Shown piece after piece: positions 27,239-36,379 of a stretch of 64,000 bases of DNA. The stretch is from Planctomycetaceae bacterium. GTDB lineage: Bacteria > Planctomycetota > Phycisphaerae > Phycisphaerales > SM1A02. Below the pieces are notes generated by a model, which was not told the origin of the DNA, did not search any database, and saw nothing but the letters and a program-made list of their open reading frames with translations. Made by a program: the position numbers and the translations under genes. The stretch's first letter is position 1; every line of letters begins with the position of its first letter. The stretch lies in NCBI GenBank assembly GCA_947490615.1, contig CANLHK010000001.1:1-64000 (forward strand). The letters run 5' to 3'.

Positions 27239-30223
27239 ATGCGCTCCCTCCGCCCTCTTGCGATCTTCACCCTCCTCCTCGCAACGGCGTTGTTTGCGTT
27301 TGGTGCGCGCGCAGCGGCGCAGGTCGCCTGCACCACCGCGACCAACACCTGCTTCACGCCGAACCTCATTGCGCCAGGCTGCAACAACCCCGACTGCTGC
27401 GGACTCGTTTGCACTGTCGAACCAACCTGCTGCGATGTTGCGTGGGACGATGTCTGCGTTGCGATCGCCACCAAGTATTGCTCGAGTTGCGGCGCGGTCC
27501 CCGAGAGCTGCTTCACGCCGCACCCCTCGCCTTCCTGCAACAACGGTGTCGTCTGCACCGCCGTTTGCGCCGTGCTTGGTCTCGAGTACTGCTGCACGAT
27601 TCAGTGGGATGTGAACTGCGTCCACGAGGCAATCAAGCTCACCGACCAGTGTGGCGAGCCCGCCGCGGGCTCCTGCAATGGTGTGCACGAGAACCCAAAC
27701 TGCAACGACACCGCCTGCTGCACGCAGATCTGCAACATCGATCCCGCCTGCTGCACGGTCGCGTGGGATGAGCCTTGTGTCGCGTGGGCCGAGCGCTTCT
27801 GCTTCAGCTGCGGCAATCCGCGCGCTGGCAACTGCTGCCACCAACACGAGACTCCGTTTTGTAGCGATCGCATCTGCTGCGAAACCGTCTGCGCTGCTGA
27901 TCAGTTCTGCTGCGAGGTTCGCTGGGACACGCTGTGCGGACAGATCGCCACTGATGTCTGCGGCCCCTGCGAGCGCGTCTGCGGTTACAGCGATCCCGCC
28001 AATCCTGCCGCGCGCGCCTGCCGCACCGTGCACATCCAGCCAGGATGCTCCGACGCCGTCTGCTGCGACTCGGTCTGCTACATCGACAACTTCTGCTGCG
28101 CCGTCGGCTGGGACTTCACCTGCGTGGAAGCCGCGCGCGCGACCTGCGCGATGACGCAGGATCCCGTTGTCAACGGAGTTTGCTCCGCGGCCAATGGCAG
28201 CTGCTTCTTCCCGCACAAGACCGCGGGCTGCTCCGATGATGCGTGCTGCGCGATCATCTGCACCAGCGATCCACTCTGCTGCGATACAGCCGTTGGAAAC
28301 TGGGATGAGACTTGCGCCGAGCGCGCCGTGATTGCCTGTAACGGCTGCGGCGACATCAGCGCTGGAAGCTGCCTCTATCCGCACGGCTCACCCGCCTGCC
28401 TTGATCGCAACTGCTGTAACGCCGTGTGCGATCTCGATCCGACCTGCTGCCTCACGCAGTGGGACATCTTCTGCGTGAACAGCGCCACGACGGTCTGCGA
28501 CGGACTCACCATCGATTGCGGCGATCCTCGCACCCGCCCCTGCTCGCTCGCGAGCTATCTGCCTGCCTGCGAAGACGAAAACTGCTGCACCAAGATCTGC
28601 GCGATCGATCCAACCTGCTGCGCGCGCGCCTGGGATGAAACCTGCGCCGCCAACAGTTCGGTCATCTGTGTGAGCCCCAACGGTTGCCCAGGTACGGGTT
28701 CCGCTCTCGCGGTCCACGGCAGCAACGGTTGCTCGGATCCTGAGTGCTGCGCTGCAGTCTGCGCGGTTGATCCGATCTGCTGCTCGTTCGGTTGGAACGA
28801 GCGCTGCGTGACCATCGCCAAGGGAATCTGCTGGAGCTTCGGCGATTGCCCTGGCGAAGAGCCCTGCACCGAAATCCACCTGACGCCAGGCTGCTCCGAT
28901 GCCACCTGTTGCTCAGTGGTCTGCGAAGTCGACCCGCTCTGCTGCGATGTGCAGTGGAACTCGGTCTGCGTCAACGCCGCGCGCAACCTCTGCGTGCCTC
29001 TGGCCACCTGGTCCTGCCCGTGCGCAGGAAGCTGCTTCGAGGAGCACTCAGAAACCGCTGGCTGCGACGACGAAGTCTGCTGCTCAGGCGTCTGCAATGT
29101 GGATCCACTCTGCTGCACGCAGAGTTGGGATGCAGGCTGCGCGACCATCGCGCGCGTCGTCTGCTGTGGTACGCCAGGTTGCGGCGACAGCTGCGCGGGC
29201 GAGTGTCTGCGTCCGCACACCACACCCAACTGCAACGATCCAGCGTGCTGCGAAGCGGTCTGCCGCTTTGAGCCCTTCTGCTGCGAAGTCCGCTGGGATT
29301 CCTCCTGCGTCCTCGCGGCGCGCGAGACCTGCTTCGGTGGCTGCGGTCAACCCGCCAGCGGCAACTGCTTCAACGCCCACGAGGTCCCAGGCTGCGCGAT
29401 TGGCGACTGCTGTGAGCAAGTCTGCGGAACGCCTGAGTTCGAATACTGCTGCATCGTTTCGTGGGACGAAGACTGCGCCGTCGAGGCCCGCAAGGCCTGC
29501 GCGGACTTCCTTCCCAAGTGCGGCGACTACGGCAGCGACGGATGCAACATCGCGCACGCCAAGCCTTCCTGCTCCGATGCGCAATGCTGCGAGGCCGTCT
29601 GCATCATCGACGACTTCTGCTGCACCGCCGAGTGGGATGCCAGCTGCGTGCAGCTGATCTACACAACGGTCGACTGTGAGCGCTACCAGTACAAGTGCGG
29701 CGACGCCTGCGCTGAAAACTGCTGCGAACCACACCCGACTCCGTGGTGCAATGATCAGACCTGCTGCGACGCGGTCTGCCTTGTCGATGTCTTCTGCTGC
29801 ACCAGCGCGTGGGATGCTTTCTGCGCCTCGGTCGCGCGCATCAATCCTGCTTGCGAGAAGGTCTGCCCTGATCCACTTTGCGGCACACCCGAAGCGGGCA
29901 ACTGCTGCTTCCCCCACGACAGCGCCAACTGCAACGACCAAGACTGCTGTGACCTCGTCTGCGAGATCGACGCGACTTGCTGCGAGACGGTGTGGGATGC
30001 CATCTGCTCGTCGATCGCTGGCCCTATTTGCGGGCAATGCAATGGCGGCATCTCCTGCGGACATGTCGATGCGGGCAGTTGCTGCAACGAACACGCCGAG
30101 CCTTACTGCAACGACGCCAAGTGCTGCTCGATCGTCTGCTCGTTTGACGAGACCTGCTGTAACGCAGCGTGGGACACCACCTGTGTGAAACTCGCGCAAG
30201 CGTTCTGCGGTTGCGGCGGCTGA
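27239..30223 (+). CDS. Secreted protein of 17 cysteine-rich CC/WD repeats
   Basis: A 994-residue exported protein. A signal peptide (MRSLRPLAIFTLLLATALFA) is followed almost entirely by 17 tandem units of about 50-60 residues. Each has CxxxxHxxPxC, then (S/N)DxxCC, xxVCxxDPxCC, xxxWDxxCV, xxA and a closing Cys, about eight cysteines per unit. Cysteine pairing or metal binding must be extensive. Unit 2 has lost one CC. An in-frame ATG at 27161 would overlap the preceding stop (ATGA) and give 26 extra residues; I chose the internal ATG because the signal peptide begins there. The repeat is not a family I can name. Co-transcription with the dead-peptidase gene is likely. Confidence 0.9.
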   Translation: MRSLRPLAIFTLLLATALFAFGARAAAQVACTTATNTCFTPNLIAPGCNNPDCCGLVCTVEPTCCDVAWDDVCVAIATKYCSSCGAVPESCFTPHPSPSCNNGVVCTAVCAVLGLEYCCTIQWDVNCVHEAIKLTDQCGEPAAGSCNGVHENPNCNDTACCTQICNIDPACCTVAWDEPCVAWAERFCFSCGNPRAGNCCHQHETPFCSDRICCETVCAADQFCCEVRWDTLCGQIATDVCGPCERVCGYSDPANPAARACRTVHIQPGCSDAVCCDSVCYIDNFCCAVGWDFTCVEAARATCAMTQDPVVNGVCSAANGSCFFPHKTAGCSDDACCAIICTSDPLCCDTAVGNWDETCAERAVIACNGCGDISAGSCLYPHGSPACLDRNCCNAVCDLDPTCCLTQWDIFCVNSATTVCDGLTIDCGDPRTRPCSLASYLPACEDENCCTKICAIDPTCCARAWDETCAANSSVICVSPNGCPGTGSALAVHGSNGCSDPECCAAVCAVDPICCSFGWNERCVTIAKGICWSFGDCPGEEPCTEIHLTPGCSDATCCSVVCEVDPLCCDVQWNSVCVNAARNLCVPLATWSCPCAGSCFEEHSETAGCDDEVCCSGVCNVDPLCCTQSWDAGCATIARVVCCGTPGCGDSCAGECLRPHTTPNCNDPACCEAVCRFEPFCCEVRWDSSCVLAARETCFGGCGQPASGNCFNAHEVPGCAIGDCCEQVCGTPEFEYCCIVSWDEDCAVEARKACADFLPKCGDYGSDGCNIAHAKPSCSDAQCCEAVCIIDDFCCTAEWDASCVQLIYTTVDCERYQYKCGDACAENCCEPHPTPWCNDQTCCDAVCLVDVFCCTSAWDAFCASVARINPACEKVCPDPLCGTPEAGNCCFPHDSANCNDQDCCDLVCEIDATCCETVWDAICSSIAGPICGQCNGGISCGHVDAGSCCNEHAEPYCNDAKCCSIVCSFDETCCNAAWDTTCVKLAQAFCGCGG

Positions 30224-30246
30224 GCCACGCGCGATGGGCGCAGTGT

Positions 30247-31467
30247 TCAGGTAGACGATCGATCGATGCGCGCGATGAGCGCCTTCGTGCGCTCACCGCG
30301 GCGGAACGCGAAGATCACAGCGTCGCCATCGGAGCGTGCTCTCAGCGCTTTGGTCAGCGCGTCCGCGTCAGCGGCCTGTCCGCGCACCCGCACGCTGCGG
30401 GCGCGGAGCCCATGACGCGTGAGCACCTCGGCGATGACTTGGGCTTTCGCAGCACACTCCTCGACCACGCGGAAACTCTCGAACCACGGTGCTGCCAAGG
30501 GCGAGGGTGAAGTCACCAGCCCCACGCCGTACACGAGCTCACGCGCTTCGCCTCCGACAGCCGTCGTGAGCAGCTGCGCGCGCTCAAGCGCTGCACAGGG
30601 CTCGCTGATCCAGTCGTCGACGCGGACAGCGGCCGCGATGCCGATGCGATCCGCGCGCGCGTCGTCGGGAACTCCAACGAGGGTCGCGGGCGTTGCATCG
30701 TTCGACAAGACAGTCGCCCGCGTACAACCCGCGGCCCGCGCAAACGCGCCGCTCCACGCCACCGCCTGCACCAAGCGCGCGGTGTGACCGTCACGCGTCT
30801 CGATGAACTCCCACTCCAACGGGATCGAGCGAAACTCCCGACGATCAACGCCAGGAGAAAACTTGATCGCCCCCGCGCGGGTGATGGTCAGAGCGCGTTC
30901 CATCCACGCGCGACCTGGAGTGTGATCGTCGACCTTCCAACTCCGCGATCCCGCGGCTTCATCGCGACGAGCAGGATCCGCGTGGAGCACTGCACCCTCG
31001 AACGCGAGACTCTCGGCGTCAGCAACCTGCACCGCGCACCGCGCGTTCTGCTCAGCCATCCACGCCCGCCGCGGATCAAGATCGATCGCCGTCACGCGCA
31101 GACCGCACTTCGAAAGCGCCATCGCATCGCCGCCGATCCCGCAGCAGAGATCAAGAATCTGTCCTCCCTCGCCGAGCACTTCCCGCATCCGCAGAGCTTT
31201 CCACGCAGCTACGAGTTCGCCCGATGCCTGCTCGACCCCCGCGACATCGCACCACAGCTCTGCCGCGCGGGACGAGGGAAACTTCAGAGCAGCCTTCCGC
31301 CGCGCTTGCGCCAGCTCCAACGCCGCCGAGACCAGATCCGCGTCGGCAGACCGTCGAAGCCGCGCAATCGCGGAAGCATCCGTCGGATGCACAGCCTCAG
31401 CCGCCGCCTGCACTTCGGGCAGCGCGATCAGCTGCGTCCAGACGGAAAGTGCACGCCAGTCGGGCAT
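30247..31467 (-). CDS. Class I SAM methyltransferase, THUMP-like family
   Basis: A 406-residue soluble protein. The central fold has motif I DLCCGIGGDAMAL, an acidic AIDLDP after beta-2, and ADPARR where N6/N2-methylases have DPP(Y/R), followed by a C-terminal domain ending in RVRGQAADADALTKALRA and FAFRRGERTKALIAR. This order is that of the class I methyltransferases with a C-terminal THUMP-like region. The substrate, probably RNA, is not known. It converges with the Cys-repeat gene and diverges from the lectin gene. Confidence 0.85.
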   Translation of the reverse strand: MPDWRALSVWTQLIALPEVQAAAEAVHPTDASAIARLRRSADADLVSAALELAQARRKAALKFPSSRAAELWCDVAGVEQASGELVAAWKALRMREVLGEGGQILDLCCGIGGDAMALSKCGLRVTAIDLDPRRAWMAEQNARCAVQVADAESLAFEGAVLHADPARRDEAAGSRSWKVDDHTPGRAWMERALTITRAGAIKFSPGVDRREFRSIPLEWEFIETRDGHTARLVQAVAWSGAFARAAGCTRATVLSNDATPATLVGVPDDARADRIGIAAAVRVDDWISEPCAALERAQLLTTAVGGEARELVYGVGLVTSPSPLAAPWFESFRVVEECAAKAQVIAEVLTRHGLRARSVRVRGQAADADALTKALRARSDGDAVIFAFRRGERTKALIARIDRSST

Positions 31468-31742
31468 CTTGGAACGCTATCCGCATCCGCGAGCCAAGGG
31501 TGCAGAGTTTCGTGGATACTCCAACCATGTTGACGCGATCGGCCGCCTCACGAGTCGCTCTGCTCTTAGGCGAAGAACTCTTCGACGCGGTGCCCGTCCC
31601 CCGCCGCGCGAAGTTCCCGCGCGCCGCACTTCTCCTTCTCTTTTGCGCCACGGCGCTCCATGCGACCCGCGTGACAGGCTCTCTCGCGACCGAGGCGCCT
31701 GTTGCGTCGAGGTGGACGAACTCCAACAGCAAGGTGCAAGGG

Positions 31743-32570
31743 ATGACGCACAGCAAGAAGATCGGAGCGGCGGCCACCATCGCCGCGCTGTCCATTGGCT
31801 CACACGCGCTCGCGCAGGACGCGGTCCAATGGCGCGTCGAGGATGGAGGGAACGGGCATTGGTATGCCCTGCTCGTTTCAGGGCCGATCGACTGGCCGAC
31901 TGCTCGAACGACCGCGATCAGTTTGGGGGGCGATCTCGCAACGCTTACGACGCAAGCCGAGCACTTCTTCGCTCTGGCCTTGGTTGAGCAGGTACCAGGT
32001 GGCGGCGAGTCCCCGCTTGCGCTCTACGGACCGTGGCTCGGCGGGTACCAACTCGCGGATTCCGAGGAGCCGGCAGGTGGTTGGACATGGGTTTCCGGTG
32101 AGCCGTGGAGCTACGCACCATGGTTGGTCGCGCAGCCGGACAACGGTGGAGGGAGCTGTGAACCTGAGAAGTGCTTGCATCTCATTGGTCACTGGGCAGG
32201 CCCGAAAGCGTGGGGAATGTGGAACGATCTTCCGGCAGAGGGCTGTGTCGATCAGGTCGTGAGTTTCGTTGTCGAATACTCCGCCGACTGCAACGCCGAC
32301 GGCATCGTCGACTTTGGGCAGATCCTCAACGGCGAGCTTGACGACGCCAACGGCAACAACATCCCCGACTGCTGCGAGAGCAGCACGAGCTGCCACTGCG
32401 TCGGCGATGTGATTCCCGACGGCTCCGTCGACGCCGTCGACCTCGCTGCTGTCCTGAACCAATGGGGCACCGTTGGCGACAAGCAGTTCAATGCCGATGT
32501 GAACTCCGACGGTCTCGTCGATGCGAGTGATCTCTCCATTCTCCTCAACAGTTGGGGAGCGTGCCCGTAG
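31743..32570 (+). CDS. Secreted C-type lectin-like protein with dockerin-like tail
   Basis: A 275-residue exported protein. The signal peptide (MTHSKKIGAAATIAALSIGS) is followed by a C-type lectin-like domain (about 30-180): WPTARTTAISLGGDLATLTT, WLGGYQLADSEEPAGGWTWV, PWLVAQPDNGGG and WNDLPAEGC. Then a DCNADGIVDFGQI linker and two calcium-loop motifs (PDGSVDAVDLAAVLNQWG and DVNSDGLVDASDLSILLNSW). Carbohydrate binding at the surface is the likely job. The start was chosen at the signal peptide; the frame is open far upstream into the methyltransferase gene. Its last bases overlap a sigma-factor gene. Confidence 0.88.
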   Translation: MTHSKKIGAAATIAALSIGSHALAQDAVQWRVEDGGNGHWYALLVSGPIDWPTARTTAISLGGDLATLTTQAEHFFALALVEQVPGGGESPLALYGPWLGGYQLADSEEPAGGWTWVSGEPWSYAPWLVAQPDNGGGSCEPEKCLHLIGHWAGPKAWGMWNDLPAEGCVDQVVSFVVEYSADCNADGIVDFGQILNGELDDANGNNIPDCCESSTSCHCVGDVIPDGSVDAVDLAAVLNQWGTVGDKQFNADVNSDGLVDASDLSILLNSWGACP

Positions 32571-33307
32571 CCACCGATCAGCCCGCGTTTCCGCGGCCGC
32601 CGTTACGGATTGATCCGATCCGCAGCGATCATTTTCCTACGACGCAGCTCACGACGCTTCTCGATGCGCTGCGCAGTGACGAAGTCGCCGACGCCCATGC
32701 GCGCTTGGCGGCGACGATCATGCAGCGCTATGCAGCGCCACTCGTGATCTACGCCAAGGGCTCGTCGTTGCGCGAAGTCGCGGAGCCCGACGAACTCGTC
32801 CACGGTTTCTTCGCCGCTGCGTTGGCCGACCCGCAGTACTTCGATCGCTACAGGAATTCAGGCATGCGTCTGCGGCGATGGCTCATGAATGGACTCCTCC
32901 TCCACGCGCGAGGAGTGGCCCGCGATCGATCGCGCCAAGTGCGCCGCGAAGGGTCGCCACTTCAAAGCGCTGCGAAGTCGGGAGCAACCGCGAGCTCATC
33001 GGCCTCCGCAGAAGACGCGTTCCATCGCGCCTGGGCGCTCGCGCTTCTCTCTGAGGCGTGTGATTCCGTGGAAGTGTCACTCGCCCGCGAAGACCGCGAC
33101 CGCGCGTGGACCGTCTTCCGTCGCCACGCCATCGATGGACGCAGCTACAAGGAACTCGAAGAAGAGCTCGGGCTCGGCCAACAGCAGATGGCCGACCTCG
33201 TGCGCGGTGTGACCAAGCGATTGCGCGTGCGAATCATCGCGCTCCTCGAACTTGAGGGAGGCGACGCTGCCGACGAACTCGCCGAAGTCCTGCGTCTCGT
33301 CGGCTGA
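32552..33307 (+). CDS. Sigma-70 family ECF-like factor
   Basis: A 251-residue sigma factor. Region 2 is recognisable by ELVHGFFAAALADPQYFDRY and LRRWLMNGLLLHARGVARDR, region 4 by RSYKELEEELGLGQQQMADL. It is the ECF-like class common in planctomycetes with a long linker between regions. The start lies inside the end of the lectin gene: TTG at 32552 or GTG at 32561 (preceded by GGGGAG, rather close). Both imply translational coupling. No anti-sigma gene follows; speA is convergent. Confidence 0.82.
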   Translation: MGSVPVATDQPAFPRPPLRIDPIRSDHFPTTQLTTLLDALRSDEVADAHARLAATIMQRYAAPLVIYAKGSSLREVAEPDELVHGFFAAALADPQYFDRYRNSGMRLRRWLMNGLLLHARGVARDRSRQVRREGSPLQSAAKSGATASSSASAEDAFHRAWALALLSEACDSVEVSLAREDRDRAWTVFRRHAIDGRSYKELEEELGLGQQQMADLVRGVTKRLRVRIIALLELEGGDAADELAEVLRLVG

Positions 33308-33341
33308 GTTCCTCTGCGTGCGCTGCGCCCTTACCCCGACC

Positions 33342-35384
33342 TCACATCGCGGCGCCGTTTTCCGTCTCGAGATAGGTGTAGCCCGCGAGGCCTGACTCGT
33401 AGGCGCGGACGAGCGCGTTGGACTCGGCAACGGTCATGTGCTTGTCGCGCACCGCGCGCTCGCACTCGTGGCGAATCGCCTGGCCGAGTCGCGTCGGGTC
33501 GTATTGCACATAGGACAGGACCTCGCGGACGCTGTCGCCCTCGACGATCTCGTCGATCCACCAGTTGCCGTTCTCGTCAAGACGAATGTGGGCCACATGG
33601 GTGTCGCCAAACAAGTTGTGCAAGTCGCCGAGCGTCTCCTGATAGGCACCGACAAGGAAGGCGCCGAGGAAATACTCGTCGCCATCCTTGATGTCGTGCA
33701 GCTCCACGAACTTCTTCACATCGTGGTTGTCGACGAAGCGATCGATCTTGCCATCGGAGTCGCAGGTCATGTCGGCAATCGTCGCCTTGCGCGTCGGTCG
33801 CTCGTCAAGACGATGAATCGGCATGATCGGGAAGAGCTGGTTGATCGCCCAGATGTCGGGAAGCGACTGGAAGATCGAGAGGTTGCAGAAGTAGGTGTCG
33901 CTCGTCGAGGTCTCAAGATCCGTGAGTTCCTCGGGCATCTTGGGCATGTCCTTGGCCTTATCGCGGACACGGGCGCAAGTCGCCCAAAACATCCGCTCGG
34001 CGAGAGCGCGGTGTTCGAGGCTCATGTAGCCCACCGAGAAGAGGTTCATCGCCTCGTCGCGGGACTGCAGCGCATCGTGGAAACACTCGAGGACGCGCCG
34101 CTCGGTCACGCCGTTGTACGCCTCGTAGAGGTCGATGATCGGCCGCGGAATCTCGCCGCTCTCGTCCTTGGACACCGTCTCTAGCGAGGCGGGAACCGTG
34201 AAGCGATCGAGATGATTCGCACCAAGGACATCGAACACCAGCACGCTCTGCTGCGCGACCATGGCGCGACCGCTCTCGGTCACGATGGTTGGGTGCGGCA
34301 CATTCTCTTCGTCGCAAACGCTCATGATCTTGTAGACGACATTGGCCGCGTACTCGGTGAGCGTGTAGTTCGTCGAGAACTCGAAGTTGGTCTGCGAGCC
34401 GTCGTAATCAATGCCGAGTCCACCGCCGACATCGAGGTAGCGCATGCCCGCGCCCATCTTGGCGAGCTCGGTGTAGATGCGCGCGAGTTCGTTCACGCCT
34501 GAACTCACCTGACGGATGTCGTGAATCTGCGATCCCATATGGCAATGGAGCAACTGCATGCAGTCTTCCATGCCGCGCGACTTGAGGTAGTCGAGCACCT
34601 CGATCACTTCGGTGAGAGACAGACCGAACTTCGCCTTCACGCCCGAACTGTGACGCCATCGTCCAGCGCCTGGAGTTGCGAGATTGACGCGCACGCCGAT
34701 CTTGGGACGGATCTGGTACTTGTCGGCGTACTTGACGATCAGCCGCAGTTCCGTGAGGTTTTCGATCACAGGAATGATGGTGCGACCAAGCTTGGCCGCA
34801 AGCGTGACGAACTCGATGTAGCGGTCTTCCTTGAAGCCGTTACAGATGATGAGCCGATCGGGTGAGTCACCCGTCAGACCCATGACCGCGAGCAGCTCAG
34901 GCTTCGAGCCGACCTCAACACCGAAGCCATACTCGGCGCCGTACTGTCGGACTTCTTCCACGACGCGACGCTGCTGGTTCACCTTGATGGGGTAGACCGC
35001 GTTGTACTTACCCTTGTAGCCGTTCTCCTTGATCGCAGTGTCAAACGCCTCGTGCAGATCCTGCAAGCGACGCTTGAGGAGATCGCTGAAGTGCAGCAGC
35101 ACAGGTGTGCGCAGACCGCGCTCGCGCAGTCCCTTGACGACTTCAAAGAGATTGACCTCGTGACCCGGCGTCCGTGTGGGGCGCACCAGCACATGGCCCT
35201 GCTTGTTGATCTCAAAAAACCCTTTGCCCCATCCGCGCAGGTTGTAGAGATCCGCGGCGTCATCGACGGTCCATGGATCGATCCCCGCTTTGACCCGAGC
35301 GCTGGTCGAGGCCGCGGTTGGAGAAGTCGGCGTGGCCGAGGCGAGTGCGGAAGTAACGGCCGCAGAAGGAGTAGCCTGAGACAT
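33342..35384 (-). CDS. speA: Biosynthetic arginine decarboxylase
   Basis: A 680-residue PLP enzyme that decarboxylates arginine to agmatine, the entry to polyamine synthesis. It has the fold III pattern: KYNAVYPIKVNQQRRVVEEV with the PLP lysine, GVEVGSKPELLAVMG, LLHCHMGSQIHDIR, YLDVGGGLGIDYDG and SGRAMVAQQSVLVFDV. The first about 35 residues are a Ser/Thr/Ala-rich extension. The ATG at 35384 has GAGGA 5 bases upstream; the earlier in-frame TTG has no site. A -10-like TATAGT on the minus strand at 35484-35479 could be its promoter, but no good -35 supports it. Confidence 0.96.
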   Translation of the reverse strand: MSQATPSAAVTSALASATPTSPTAASTSARVKAGIDPWTVDDAADLYNLRGWGKGFFEINKQGHVLVRPTRTPGHEVNLFEVVKGLRERGLRTPVLLHFSDLLKRRLQDLHEAFDTAIKENGYKGKYNAVYPIKVNQQRRVVEEVRQYGAEYGFGVEVGSKPELLAVMGLTGDSPDRLIICNGFKEDRYIEFVTLAAKLGRTIIPVIENLTELRLIVKYADKYQIRPKIGVRVNLATPGAGRWRHSSGVKAKFGLSLTEVIEVLDYLKSRGMEDCMQLLHCHMGSQIHDIRQVSSGVNELARIYTELAKMGAGMRYLDVGGGLGIDYDGSQTNFEFSTNYTLTEYAANVVYKIMSVCDEENVPHPTIVTESGRAMVAQQSVLVFDVLGANHLDRFTVPASLETVSKDESGEIPRPIIDLYEAYNGVTERRVLECFHDALQSRDEAMNLFSVGYMSLEHRALAERMFWATCARVRDKAKDMPKMPEELTDLETSTSDTYFCNLSIFQSLPDIWAINQLFPIMPIHRLDERPTRKATIADMTCDSDGKIDRFVDNHDVKKFVELHDIKDGDEYFLGAFLVGAYQETLGDLHNLFGDTHVAHIRLDENGNWWIDEIVEGDSVREVLSYVQYDPTRLGQAIRHECERAVRDKHMTVAESNALVRAYESGLAGYTYLETENGAAM

Positions 35385-35589
35385 CGAAGTCCTCAACCGT
35401 TCCTGTCAGAGCAAGTCAGTCCATGCCCGGACCGAAACGGAACGCTGCGAAACGCACCGATTGGCGCGCAAGGGGCGCACTATACGATTTTCCGCAGCGC
35501 AGCCAAAACCGAAAGTTGGGTGAATCTGCAGGAGAATGGTGTTCGAGCGGCGGCGGCAGCGGTCATACTCGTGCAGGCGCTCCCTCGCG

Positions 35590-35650
35590 CCGCTGTCCCT
35601 CTCATTGTCCCTGTCCCTTTCCCTGTTCGTTCCCTCCAACCCTCTCCCTG
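35590..35650. repeat. Pyrimidine-rich simple sequence upstream of PEP-CTERM-like gene
   Basis: A run of tccct/gtccct-like units almost without purines lies just before the 35663 start. It has no coding sense and could form a leader structure or slip in length. Confidence 0.55.
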
Positions 35651-35662
35651 GGGTCTCCCATC

Positions 35663-36373
35663 ATGACTTCGTATCTCCGCGCCGACGTTCTCTTGTCCGT
35701 CGCCCTCTCTGTGAGCGCGCTCACGCTCGCCCCGGTCGCACTCGCTGGTCCCGACTGGGATGAGGGCGCCCTCGACGCTGGCTCGACGCTCGGCTCGGCG
35801 CAGGCCATCAGCGTCAACGGCGGCATCAACACCATCACGGGTAAGCTCGCTGGCTCCGCCTTCATGGTCGGTGACTATCAGGATTGCTTCCTCGTCTACA
35901 TCGACTCGCCGCAGACCTTCTCGATCAGCACGAGTCCTGGTGCTGGGGGCGCCTCGTCGCTGGATCCGATGTTGTTTCTGTTCCGCGTCGAAGCGGGCAA
36001 CTTCACGCGCGCGATCATGGCCAACAACGATTTCGCGGGCGGAAGCAGCGCCGCAGGCTTGCGCGCTTCAACCAACGACGGCAGCGGCGTGACGGTCTCG
36101 ACGGCGGGTCTCTACCTCATCGCCATCAGTGGATTTGCCTCGCAGCCGATCGATGCCACGGGGGCGGCACTGTTCAACCAGGCGTTCCTGCAACCGGGTG
36201 TGATCGCTGGTCCTGGGCCCGGATCAGGTGACCTCAACCTCTTTGCTTGGAACGCCGAAGGTTCGAGCGGAACCTATGTTCTCACGCTCGAAGGCGTGTC
36301 GGGCGTTCCCGCGCCAGGCGCGTTGTCGTTGCTCGCGCTCGGCGGACTCATCGCCCGCAAGCGTCGCCGCTAA
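35663..36373 (+). CDS. Exported protein with PEP-CTERM-like sorting signal
   Basis: A 236-residue exported protein: signal peptide (LLSVALSVSALTLAPVALA), a pre-peptidase-like beta domain (DYQDCFLVYIDSPQTFSIST ... DPMLFLFRVEAGNFT), and a C-terminal sorting tail with VPAPGALSLLALGGLIA then RKRRR. The tail is motif, hydrophobic helix, then basic cluster, as in PEP-CTERM proteins handled by exosortases, although the motif reads VPAPGAL. No exosortase is in the window. It converges with the kinase gene 6 bases away. Confidence 0.88.
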   Translation: MTSYLRADVLLSVALSVSALTLAPVALAGPDWDEGALDAGSTLGSAQAISVNGGINTITGKLAGSAFMVGDYQDCFLVYIDSPQTFSISTSPGAGGASSLDPMLFLFRVEAGNFTRAIMANNDFAGGSSAAGLRASTNDGSGVTVSTAGLYLIAISGFASQPIDATGAALFNQAFLQPGVIAGPGPGSGDLNLFAWNAEGSSGTYVLTLEGVSGVPAPGALSLLALGGLIARKRRR

Positions 36374-36379
36374 GGCGCC

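Noticed and set aside
27062-28384. 440-residue minus-strand frame opposite the Cys-repeat gene
   Set aside because: Composition (Ala/Arg/Asp strings) mirrors the Cys codons; no start site or domain.
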